64,000 nt of DNA, taken from NCBI GenBank assembly GCA_046290675.1, contig JBKAHA010000009.1, positions 233,315 to 297,314 on the forward strand, in the 5' to 3' direction. The notes under the pieces were generated by a model, which was not told the origin of the DNA, searched no databases, and saw nothing but the letters and a program-made list of their open reading frames with translations. Origin of the DNA: Aureliella sp046290675. Lineage in GTDB: Bacteria > Planctomycetota > Planctomycetia > Pirellulales > Pirellulaceae. Shown piece by piece: positions 56,598-64,000 of the stretch. Made by a program: the position numbers and the translations under genes. Each line of letters starts with the position of its first letter. The first letter of the stretch is position 1.

Positions 56598-57935
56598 TCA
56601 AGCCTCGAACCTCACCCCCTTCAGCTCGTACGGCCGATCCCTCCAAGCGGCTCCGTCGGGGAAATGGTAGCGATCGAGGAATTCCGTTTTGAATTCAAGG
56701 CCCCATCCCTTTGCCATTGGAGCAACATACCGTCCGTCTTTCACTCGAACGGGAGTCTCAACGGATTCCTGTAAGAAGTCGATGTATTCAATTAGCTGCG
56801 TGTCGGAGTGCCCCGCAACCGCGATTTGGTCCCACATTCCGTAGTGCTGGATCATGTTGCATAAAGCAATGCCGCCACCGTGCGGGCAAACGGGAATGCC
56901 GTATTTGGCGGCAAGCAGAATGATCGCCATGACATCATTGACGCCGCCAACGCGCACCGCATCGATCTGGCAGTATTTGATCGCGCCGCTCTTGATTAGC
57001 TGCTTAAAGATGACCGGCGATGCGGCTTGCTCGCCACAAGCAAACCCAAAACCGGCGTCTTCGAATGCCTTCGAGAGCTCGACGTAACCAAGCACATCAT
57101 CACGAGCAATGGGCTCCTCCACCCACTTCAAACCAAACGGTCGATACCGCTCAACATGGGACTTCGCTTCCTCCACGCCCCAGAATTGATTCGCATCGAC
57201 CATGAGACTGCAATTGTCGCCAATCGCACGCCGCATAAACCCGATGCGTTCAACATCGCGGTCTGAGTCCAATCCGACCTTCAACTTGAAGGCGTCAAAC
57301 CCCTCCGCCTGCATCCGTTGAATCGTATCGAGAATCTGCTCATCACTGAGCCCAAGCCATCCTGCGGTACAGTACGCCTTGGGCCCCGTCTCGGTTAGTA
57401 TTGCTTCCCGCTCGCGAATCCGACTGCTCTGGGCTTGGAGCAACTCCAGAGCTTCGTCACGGTTGAGGGCATCACTCAGATTCCGCCAATCGATACAGTC
57501 GACAACGAACTCCGGTTCGAGATCGACCAGCAATTTCCAAAGCGGCTTCCCTTCAGCCTTCGCCCATAAATCCCACATTGCATTGACCACCGCACCCGCA
57601 GCCATGCGGAAGACGCCGTCGTGCAGCCATCGCAGCTGGTGATGATCGATCAAGCGCCGATACAGATCGACGGGCGATTTCGCAAAGTCGCGTAGATTCG
57701 TACCTACGATCAGTTCGCAGAGGTCCTCGATCCCGTGACAGATCCAATCCGTCCCGGCACCGACCGTGAAGACGACGGATACGCCTCGCAAATCCCCATC
57801 GGTGTTCAGATGCAGCAGCGCTGACGAGTAGTCAGGCTTCTTGTGGAATGGATCCGACCCCAACATCGCGTCGGACGTCGGTACCCGTACATCAAGGACT
57901 TCGGCCGATGTAATTTTCAAACTGATTGAGCTCAT
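56598..57935 (-). CDS. L-fuconate dehydratase (enolase superfamily)
   Basis: A 445-residue protein from ATG 57935 (an upstream TTG at 57941 is possible). The mandelate-racemase-group pattern is complete: FKLKVG (Lys217 and Lys219 as base pair), metal ligands in VDANQFW (Asp), WVEEP and GEQ, DAVRVGGVND, and CPHGGG with the catalytic His. Length and sequence match fuconate dehydratases, which turn L-fuconate into 2-keto-3-deoxy-L-fuconate. It suggests L-fucose use. The neighbours are a glycosidase-like gene (convergent) and a palindromic repeat. Confidence 0.93.
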   Translation of the reverse strand: MSSISLKITSAEVLDVRVPTSDAMLGSDPFHKKPDYSSALLHLNTDGDLRGVSVVFTVGAGTDWICHGIEDLCELIVGTNLRDFAKSPVDLYRRLIDHHQLRWLHDGVFRMAAGAVVNAMWDLWAKAEGKPLWKLLVDLEPEFVVDCIDWRNLSDALNRDEALELLQAQSSRIREREAILTETGPKAYCTAGWLGLSDEQILDTIQRMQAEGFDAFKLKVGLDSDRDVERIGFMRRAIGDNCSLMVDANQFWGVEEAKSHVERYRPFGLKWVEEPIARDDVLGYVELSKAFEDAGFGFACGEQAASPVIFKQLIKSGAIKYCQIDAVRVGGVNDVMAIILLAAKYGIPVCPHGGGIALCNMIQHYGMWDQIAVAGHSDTQLIEYIDFLQESVETPVRVKDGRYVAPMAKGWGLEFKTEFLDRYHFPDGAAWRDRPYELKGVRFEA

Positions 57936-58518
57936 GATCAACGTTGCTGAGAACAGGAATATCCAGCGAAAAACAGCATTAGCCGGCGGCGACCAAGAGA
58001 CACTGAAATTCTATCCGCGCCAATATGAGCCACGGTCGACGAATATCAATCCGAGGGTATTCTCACTCCCATCTTAAGCTGCCCCACTCACCCGCCCGTA
58101 GCGATGGATTGAAAACGCCAAAACGATCGTTCACCCCCAGATTTCTTCGAACTGACTCTCCCTCTGGGAGAGTCGAGCTATCCGGCTCGGAGAGGGCTCT
58201 AAGTTCCGGTCAGTTCCGCGACCACAATCCCCAGAGCCCAAACCATTGCTCGTCTACAAGTGAAATGGTTTACGCATGGCACGCAGACGGCCCATGTTTT
58301 TTGATCAAATGACACGAAGTCGCCGCAATGGTTGTAAGTTGCTTTACGGAAGCACGTCAAATCCTCTATACCTGTAACGAATCTTGGTCCCACTGCGTGC
58401 CGCGACGAAGCGAATCGAAGCGTTCCCTTAGTCACTGCGTTCCTCCGCTTCTCTTGGCGACGTCTGGCATTCGCAAGAATCCCAAAGATCCACTACTCAA
58501 TCGAATTCGGTTGCGAAC
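57936..58518. other. long gap with one palindromic repeat copy
   Basis: About 580 bases between divergent genes. It contains copy 1 of the repeat (58154-58197). No small gene, RNA or attachment site is supported. Confidence 0.5.
58154..58197. repeat. palindromic repeat, copy 1
   Basis: Arms GACTCTCCC and GGGAGAGTC form a perfect 9-base stem with loop TCT, followed by GAGC/GCTC around TATCCG and then GGAGAGGG. Two related copies lie at 62301-62352 and 62486-62530, giving a consensus of hairpin one, a central cggNNcg-type hairpin and GAGAGGG. Confidence 0.8.
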
Positions 58519-60933
58519 ATGAGCACGGCAAAATCGGAAGTTCGACGCGGCAAATACTTGAGTACCGTGCCTGCTCAGGAAATCCTCCCCATCGTCGACA
58601 GCCGTTACGAATCGAACGTCAAAGGCATTTTTCTAGTTGGTGACGTAACCGGTTTGCCCCTGGTCAAGGTGGCTGCCAACCAAGGCGTCGAGGTCATCGA
58701 GAAGATGGAGGGTCTCGGACGCTTCGTCTCCGATGACGACACCCACTTGGATCTCGTCATCATCGGCGCCGGACCAGCAGGTATCGCAGCGGCAATCGAA
58801 GCTTCGCGTCGTAACTTACGCTACGTCGTTCTTGAACGTTCCCAGATCGCCAGCACGGTGCGTAGCTTCCCCCCAGGCAAGAAGGTCTACGCCGAGCCGC
58901 AATCGATTACAAATTCCAGTGGCATCGACGTCTCAGGCGACGTTGATAAGGACCAATTCATCCACGCCGTCGAGTCGGCTGTCGACGCAAACCAGCTCAA
59001 GATCAAGGAAAACGCCGAAGTCGCTCGCGTCCGCAAAATTGCGGAAGCCTCATTTGCAATCGAAATGAAGAACGGCAGCCCGTTCCACAGCCGCAATGTC
59101 GTCGTTGCCGTCGGGCGACAAGGCCAACCGCGTCTACTAGATGTCGAGGGCGCCGGTCTCAGCCACAAAGTCACCTACCGGTTCCATACCGCCGAGGACT
59201 ATGTCGACAAGAAAGTCCTGATTGTCGGAGGTGGCAACTCCGCCATCGAGGCAGCTTTGATGTTAAAGGATCGCAATGACGTTACCATCACCTACCGCGG
59301 CGATAATTTCTTTCGTGCTAAGGACGAGAACCGCGAGCTACTTGAATCGGCTATTGCGAGTGGGGAACTCCGCGTCATTTACGAGAGCCAAGTCACCGAG
59401 ATCCGTGAACATGAAGTCGATCTCAAATCGGATGGACAGATTTCGACTCTGCCTAATGATCACGTCATTGTTCTTATCGGCTCGTTGCCACCCATCGATT
59501 TCCTCTATGACATGGGTTTAGAACTCGATGGGATATGGAATCGCAAACGGTTCGCTTCGGCCGCAATCGGACTGGCCGTCGGAATCTTCGTCTACTTTAT
59601 CGCCAAATACTTTGTGCTCCTGCCTGACAAAGCCGGCGATGGCAAGTGGTACATTCCGTTCGCGGAGTGGCTGGGCAATCCGGCCATGACCGGGCAAACG
59701 CTGCGCGGATTCCTTAGTGGCCTCGGACGAGGAATCACGTACATCTTGCCAGTAGCATGGCTGTGGCTGCTCGGTGTAGTTGCATTGAACTGGAGCCTCA
59801 GCCGCAATGCCAAACCGCCGCTGCTCCGTATCCCGGGCGCCAGTTGGTATCTTTGGTGCGGTGCCTTCGTGTATTACCTGAACTGGGCGCTCCCCTCAGC
59901 GTTCACTGTCGTAGCAAAAGAAGCCGGCAGCGGCCCCTACTTCTTACCTGGATTCACGTGGCTATTCTCGATCGTCCCTTCTTATTTCGCTGGCCTCAGC
60001 GGTTTTTATTATTTGCTTTACTTTTCTGCCATTGCAGGATTCGGTTTGTATTGGGCTGTGAAAATCAATCACCCAATTCTCTGGAAGCGGAACCTGACCA
60101 TCATCGCCGTCCAATGGACGTTGTGGTGGGGTATCCCGACCTTTCTAGTCGTCTTTATTGGAACCAATCCTTGGACCCCATTTCTTTCACGAGCCATAAA
60201 TGCTTGGCCGTTGAAGATGGATGCGTTTTCGGTCGACCCGAGTATCGTTCGCCCCGGAGATCCTGCTTGGTGGTACACGGTGGCTGTGGTCGGAGTCGTC
60301 TGGGCAGTGGTATTGACGTTTATCCTGATTCCACTCTTCACCATTCGCTTCGGCAAAATCTATTGCTCATACATTTGTTCCTGTGGTGCACTCGCCGAAA
60401 CAGTCGGTAACAGCTTCCGACATCGCGGACCAAAAGGCGATTTGCCTCGCAAGCTGGAACGCTTTGGTTTTGTCTTCGTTGTCCTAGCCGCGTTGGCTAC
60501 CGTTGCGTCAGCCTTGGGTTTTCAGGGGCCATTGAAGTACTACAACATCTGGGTCGGCACCTTTCTCGCTGGCGCCGCAGCCATCGGCCTCTACCCATTT
60601 CTCGGCCAACGTATTTGGTGCCGCATGTGGTGCCCTCTCGCGTTTTGGATGAATTTCTGGGGACGCTGGTCCAAGTTCGCGATCGTGCCAGAAAAAGGCA
60701 AGTGCATTGATTGCAATATGTGCAACCAATATTGCCAGATGGGCATCGACATCAAAAGTCGCGCTCTGCAAGGACTACCCGTCACCCTGAAAGACACCCC
60801 CTGCGTTGGTTGCGCCGAATGCGTGATGCGCTGCCCGATGGAGATTTTGCATCTCGGCGAAGTCCCGGCAGAGAAGCAAGTTTTCTCCATCGCGACTCCG
60901 ACGCAAACGAACCATCCGAGTACACCGAAATAA
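58519..60933 (+). CDS. flavoprotein-polyferredoxin membrane fusion
   Basis: An 804-residue protein. Residues 35-60, KGIFLVGDVTG, match the C-terminal NAD/FAD-binding tail of thioredoxin-reductase-like enzymes, placed unusually at the N-terminus. Residues about 75-370 are a two-dinucleotide-fold flavoprotein (VIIGAGPAGIAAA; VLIVGGGNSAIEAALM). Residues about 375-660 hold about seven helices. Then a NapH/CcoG-like C-terminal part: CSYICSCGAL, WCRMWCPLAFWM, and two [4Fe-4S] clusters CIDCNMCNQYCQ and CVGCAECVMRCP. It may move electrons between NAD(P)H and a quinone or periplasmic acceptor, which is inference. No ribosome binding site is clear. Confidence 0.82.
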   Translation: MSTAKSEVRRGKYLSTVPAQEILPIVDSRYESNVKGIFLVGDVTGLPLVKVAANQGVEVIEKMEGLGRFVSDDDTHLDLVIIGAGPAGIAAAIEASRRNLRYVVLERSQIASTVRSFPPGKKVYAEPQSITNSSGIDVSGDVDKDQFIHAVESAVDANQLKIKENAEVARVRKIAEASFAIEMKNGSPFHSRNVVVAVGRQGQPRLLDVEGAGLSHKVTYRFHTAEDYVDKKVLIVGGGNSAIEAALMLKDRNDVTITYRGDNFFRAKDENRELLESAIASGELRVIYESQVTEIREHEVDLKSDGQISTLPNDHVIVLIGSLPPIDFLYDMGLELDGIWNRKRFASAAIGLAVGIFVYFIAKYFVLLPDKAGDGKWYIPFAEWLGNPAMTGQTLRGFLSGLGRGITYILPVAWLWLLGVVALNWSLSRNAKPPLLRIPGASWYLWCGAFVYYLNWALPSAFTVVAKEAGSGPYFLPGFTWLFSIVPSYFAGLSGFYYLLYFSAIAGFGLYWAVKINHPILWKRNLTIIAVQWTLWWGIPTFLVVFIGTNPWTPFLSRAINAWPLKMDAFSVDPSIVRPGDPAWWYTVAVVGVVWAVVLTFILIPLFTIRFGKIYCSYICSCGALAETVGNSFRHRGPKGDLPRKLERFGFVFVVLAALATVASALGFQGPLKYYNIWVGTFLAGAAAIGLYPFLGQRIWCRMWCPLAFWMNFWGRWSKFAIVPEKGKCIDCNMCNQYCQMGIDIKSRALQGLPVTLKDTPCVGCAECVMRCPMEILHLGEVPAEKQVFSIATPTQTNHPSTPK

Positions 60934-61078
60934 CCAGTGCTTATAGACTTAAAAATCCATTTGGTCATCAACCTGATTAGCCACTTGTGATTCACGTCTC
61001 TGAATCAGACGATGTTGGCCACTTCGGCGCTCCCGACTTCCCGCTAACCACCATACGAATTTGGCTATCCGCAAATCC

Positions 61079-61104
61079 CGATACAGAATTTGCGATACAG
61101 AATT
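61079..61104. repeat. tandem 12-base direct repeat
   Basis: CGATACAGAATT occurs at 61079-61090 and again at 61093-61104, two bases apart, in the gap upstream of the DUF547 gene. Too short to assign a role; could be a binding site or slippage product. Confidence 0.5.
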
Positions 61105-61188
61105 GAAACTAGAGAATTCGCAATACGGGTTACGCGAACGATGAAACCTGACTACTCAACATCTCTCGCACAGCGAACGAAATAGACA

Positions 61189-62208
61189 ATGAAAAAAGAT
61201 GCAAGCGAGTACTATGGGGGTTTCTTTTGGTTGGCAGCGATCTCATTCGTAGTGCCCATCGTCGTTGCCTACGCTGCCTTCGACAAACTGCGTCCAACTA
61301 CCAAGCCAACTCCCGCTCCGGATGCTTCCGGCGTCGATCACCAATTGTGGGATTACCTGCTCCGCACCTATGTGGAAGACGGTTTGATCGACTACGAAGG
61401 GCTTTCCAAAGACTACCTATTCACCACCTACCTAAATCAAATCGCGGGCTGCCAACCAAACGAATTGCACAGCGATGCAGAACGACTTGCCTTACATTGC
61501 AACGCCTACAACGCTCTCGTGATGCAAGGCGTCATCAACCACAAGATCCATCGCAACGAAAAGAACGTGCTCAGCTTCACACCATCCCGTATCGCGAAGC
61601 AGATCACGACGCTCGAGGAGAAGATCAAACAGGCTGAACGTACGCCGGGTGGAGCATCAAAACAGATTGGCGAGTTGCAAGCAAAGGTGGACCGACTCCG
61701 CGCTGACTCACAGTTCTTCCGGTTGAAAGAACACGTCTTCGCCAATCAAACGATTTCGTTAGACCATCTTGAGCAACAGATGATACGCCCTGTTTTCAAT
61801 GAGCCTCGCATCCACGTCGCATTAGTCTGTGCAGCCCGAAGTTGTCCTGCGATTCGGCCTGAAGCTTTCACTGGGGAGAGGCTCGAATTCCAACTGCAAG
61901 ATCAGTCGATCCAATTCGCCAACGATCCTCGCTACGTCTCTGTCGACACCGAAACTGGTGCACTCCGCTTGAGCCCTATCCTGAGTTGGTATGAATCCGA
62001 TTGGGACTCAGTTGGGGGTTACCTAAGATGGCTGCAAGAACTTGTCCAAGATTCTGAGCTGAAGAATTCATTGTCCCAGGCCGCCAGTGGTAGCATTCCA
62101 GTTCAGTTCAACGAATACGATTGGACGCTTAACTCACAAGAAGGCGGAATCTCTAACAGTTCGCACTCCTCCAGCGACTTCGGCTCTGGATCCGTTCCCA
62201 ACGAGTAA
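61189..62208 (+). CDS. DUF547 membrane-anchored protein
   Basis: A 339-residue protein with one N-terminal helix (FFWLAAISFVVPIVVAYAAF) and an extracytoplasmic DUF547 domain: LDHLEQQMIRP, then FNEPRIHVALVCAARSCPAI with the conserved Cys and LSPILSWYESDW. A coiled-coil-like insert (TTLEEKIKQAERTPGG, GELQAKVDRLRA) interrupts it at about residues 140-185. Function of DUF547 is not established; some members are thought to be cysteine-dependent. Tail is Ser-rich. Follows the flavoprotein gene by 255 bases and is bordered downstream by two repeat copies. Confidence 0.82.
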   Translation: MKKDASEYYGGFFWLAAISFVVPIVVAYAAFDKLRPTTKPTPAPDASGVDHQLWDYLLRTYVEDGLIDYEGLSKDYLFTTYLNQIAGCQPNELHSDAERLALHCNAYNALVMQGVINHKIHRNEKNVLSFTPSRIAKQITTLEEKIKQAERTPGGASKQIGELQAKVDRLRADSQFFRLKEHVFANQTISLDHLEQQMIRPVFNEPRIHVALVCAARSCPAIRPEAFTGERLEFQLQDQSIQFANDPRYVSVDTETGALRLSPILSWYESDWDSVGGYLRWLQELVQDSELKNSLSQAASGSIPVQFNEYDWTLNSQEGGISNSSHSSSDFGSGSVPNE

Positions 62209-62300
62209 CCAACGAACTCTCTCTCCTAAAGTAGCTTCTAGCTCTCAAGCCTGGAGAGACTCTATTTCTGCAGTTACACGCACCATTACTCCCGGCCGCT

Positions 62301-62352
62301 AACTCTCCCTGAGGCCCTCTGGGAGAGTCGGGCGATACGGTCCAGAGAGGGC
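62301..62352. repeat. palindromic repeat, copy 2
   Basis: AACTCTCCC, an 11-base loop, GGGAGAGT, then CGGGCGATACGGTCC and GAGAGGGC. Same plan as copy 1, with a longer first loop and a diverged second stem. Confidence 0.75.
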
Positions 62353-62485
62353 ACTTCTCAATAACCTCAAACCACTACGCTTGATCTTCAAATTAGATCC
62401 GTTCGACTAGCTTTCCGTTTTCTTCACAGATCAAATTCGTTTGATAATTCACATGCTCCAATTTCAAATCGCAATTCCCATAACT

Positions 62486-62530
62486 AACTCTCCCTGAGGG
62501 AGAGTCGGGCTATCCGGCCCGGAGAGGGGA
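62486..62530. repeat. palindromic repeat, copy 3
   Basis: ACTCTCCC/GGGAGAGT around loop TGA, then CGGGC/GCCCG around TATCCG, then GGAGAGGGG. The closest match to the shared consensus. Confidence 0.8.
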
Positions 62531-62595
62531 CCCCATCCAGCCCAAACGCGCGAAAAAACAAGACTCAACGCTATCCCCTGCCCTGCACGCAACGA

Positions 62596-63720
62596 CTAAA
62601 GATCATCCAACGGACTACGCACACCCTGCGGCCCAAGCTTCGCCACGTGAGTGTAGATCATCGTGGTTGCCACATCGGCATGTCCGAGCAACTCCTGAAT
62701 AGTGCGAATATCTTTTCCGTCCTCTAGCAGATGCGTCGCGAAACTGTGCCGAAGTGAATGACACGTCGCGTGTTTCCGGATCCCAGCACGCAGCATACCT
62801 TTGCGAACTGCCTTTCGAACCGCATCATCATGAATATGATGTCGGCGAATACGGCTCGGCGCCGAAGCCAACTCGCGTTCCTGCTCTTCCGGAGGTCGCG
62901 GATCGTAACCCACCTTCGGACTCGGAAATACGTATTGCCAAGCTAGCTGATTACCGAACCCTGGATACTTGGCCGCCAGCGCGTACGGCATGCTTGCCCA
63001 CCCAGCTCCGGCTTGGACGTCCTGTTCGTGCAAATCGCTGACCAGATCGATTTGGGCCGCCATTCGACCCATCAGCTTCGAAGGCAGCGGGACATAGCGG
63101 TCTTTCCCGCCCTTCGCGTTGATGATCAAAAGTTGCTTACGCTCCAAATCAACTTCCTTGACCCTTAAACGGCAACACTCCTTCAAACGTAGCCCAGCGC
63201 CGTAGAGCAGGCAGGCCATCGTTTTGTAGAAATTGTCATCCATCGCTTTCAGCACCGTGCGTACTTCCCTCTTGGTCAGCACCACCGGCATCTTCTTTTT
63301 TGACTTGGCCCGATCTGCATCCAACTGCACCGGCGAATCAAGCACCCTCGTATAAAGGAACAGCAGCGCCGCCAATGCCTGATTCTGAGTGCTCGGGCTC
63401 ACCTTACGTTCATTGGCCAAGTGGCTCAAAAACGTGTTGACTCCCCGGCTAGAAAGCTCATTTGGGTGCACCCATACTCCCGCTTGATCTCGATGAAAAC
63501 GCAGAAATCGTTCGACCCATTCAACGTAAGCCTTCTCTGTCGAGTAAGCCAGTTGCATCGTCCGTAATTGCCGCCGCATGGAATCAATTAAACCTTCACG
63601 CTCACCGCCAGGCCGCGTGCCTTCTGCGTTATCAGCACTCACTGCGAACTCCCTTTTCAAACTCTCTGATACGCGACCGAAATCGTGGGTGCGTCGAACG
63701 ATGAACCAAGAGCCAGCCAT
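62596..63720 (-). CDS. intI: integron-type tyrosine recombinase (IntI)
   Basis: A 374-residue protein. N-terminal core-binding domain (LRTMQLAYSTEKAYVEWVER) about 48-140; catalytic domain with Arg178 (GAGLRLKE), Lys206 (GGKDRY), His321/Arg324 (HSLRHSF), His347 (LLGHADV) and nucleophile Tyr356 (MIYTHV). Between them, residues about 235-300 hold the extra segment unique to integron integrases, with WQYVFPSP and RRHHIHDDAV. The C-terminal GVRSPLD is also typical. It recombines gene cassettes at attI and attC sites. ATG 63720 has no clear ribosome binding site; ATG 63579 is an alternative. The array expected on its upstream side runs off the window. Confidence 0.93.
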   Translation of the reverse strand: MAGSWFIVRRTHDFGRVSESLKREFAVSADNAEGTRPGGEREGLIDSMRRQLRTMQLAYSTEKAYVEWVERFLRFHRDQAGVWVHPNELSSRGVNTFLSHLANERKVSPSTQNQALAALLFLYTRVLDSPVQLDADRAKSKKKMPVVLTKREVRTVLKAMDDNFYKTMACLLYGAGLRLKECCRLRVKEVDLERKQLLIINAKGGKDRYVPLPSKLMGRMAAQIDLVSDLHEQDVQAGAGWASMPYALAAKYPGFGNQLAWQYVFPSPKVGYDPRPPEEQERELASAPSRIRRHHIHDDAVRKAVRKGMLRAGIRKHATCHSLRHSFATHLLEDGKDIRTIQELLGHADVATTMIYTHVAKLGPQGVRSPLDDL

Positions 63721-63793
63721 TCACGCACTGATTTATCGCGATGGCGACATAAAGGAACTTATCTCGATGGCGTCCCGCACCCGGGACAGCTAG

Positions 63794-64000
63794 ATGACGG
63801 CAGAAAACCTGCCGCCTTACATTAAGAAAAGAAAAAAGCTTGAAACCCCAGAACCTCTCCGTTACCCTTCAAGCAGTTCGCCGAGCCGATTTATCTCGAC
63901 AGCTACACAATAAACGTTCGCCTCGCTGAGGACAGTATGGACGCCGAATCAGAGAGTGAGCTCACTCGCAAACTCGCAGTTTGGTCAAGAATTGAAGATG
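63794..64000 (+). CDS. possible partial ORF at the window edge
   Basis: Two frames look partly coding. From ATG 63794 a 39-codon frame starts MTAENLPPYIKKRKKLETPE and ends at TAA. From about 63868 a second frame reads KQFAEPIYLDSYTINVRLAE, with ATG 63937, and stays open to the end. They may be one small gene with a frameshift or two unrelated stretches. The position just upstream of the integrase, where a first cassette would be, makes it worth noting. A hairpin CGGCAG/CTGCCG lies at 63799-63815. Confidence 0.25.

Larger units (their letters stand above)
62209..62595. other. gap with two palindromic repeat copies
   Basis: About 390 bases between the DUF547 gene and the 3' end of the integrase gene. 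It contains repeat copies 2 and 3 and no gene. No attC-type site was found in it. Confidence 0.5.

Noticed and set aside
62301..62530. Palindromic repeats as attC sites or a CRISPR array
   Set aside because: They lack the attC core sequences, and copies are too few and unevenly spaced for CRISPR.
63721..64000. Possible attI or attC site upstream of intI
   Set aside because: No GTTRRRY/RYYYAAC pair with the right spacing could be seen; the short hairpin at 63799-63815 lacks these cores.

Overview
The window looks like a piece of chromosome from a marine-type planctomycete, most likely Pirellulaceae (Rhodopirellula relatives). The evidence is the gene content: a cytochrome-C-like DUF1587/1592/1588/1585 protein paired with a DUF1552 protein, a sulfatase, an ECF sigma factor overlapping a Ser/Thr kinase gene, a low-complexity cell-surface protein in front of an aerotolerance (Bat) operon, small membrane proteins starting with NPFEPP- or SPFEP-like motifs, and a tiny protein with a LEPR-XLL-like N-terminus. 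Gene density is moderate, intergenic gaps are long, and non-ATG starts are common.

Layout. 1-1.5 kb: tRNA-Leu(TAA) and two possible micro-genes. 1.5-14 kb: mostly secreted or envelope proteins (propeller-nuclease fusion, Kelch-glycosidase fusion, solute:sodium symporter, FMN-binding oxidase-like protein, SGNH hydrolase, outer-membrane protein, sulfatase). 14-23.3 kb: one strand, a SnoaL-like protein, a Gly-rich surface protein and the full MoxR-DUF58-DUF4381-BatA-BatB-BatC-BatD set. 23.4-27 kb: two porins and a secreted HAD phosphatase on the minus strand. 27-36 kb: hydroxyacid dehydrogenase, DUF1772 protein, a gene remnant, a tiny LEPR-like protein, DUF1552 with a frameshifted DUF1592 partner, a CorC/CNNM-like protein and two small membrane proteins. 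36-43 kb: a sigma factor with a kinase that carries DKNYY repeats, a truncated kinase remnant and unknown proteins. 43-51 kb: tRNA-Ser(CGA) next to a broken nuclease gene, a tandem Usp protein, a PAS-PAS-MCP protein, a histidine kinase and RedB. 51-58 kb: M20 amidohydrolase, a repeat-rich secreted protein, a second DUF5060 glycosidase and an L-fuconate dehydratase. 58-64 kb: a flavoprotein-polyferredoxin fusion, a DUF547 protein, a palindromic repeat family and an integron-type integrase at the edge.

Functionally, the sulfatase, two DUF5060 glycosidase-like proteins, carbohydrate porin, symporter and fuconate dehydratase fit growth on sulfated, fucose-containing polysaccharide, although they are dispersed and not one locus. 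The second theme is envelope and redox sensing (Bat, RedB with its kinase, flavoprotein-ferredoxin). The third is decay and mobility: a frameshifted PSD-type gene, a nuclease with an internal stop beside a tRNA, a beheaded kinase, repeats and an integron integrase. No CRISPR array, rRNA or insertion sequence was seen. The best candidates for undescribed biology are the integron integrase with its missing array, the three-copy palindromic repeat, the kinase-DKNYY protein with its sigma factor, and the RedB-histidine kinase pair.
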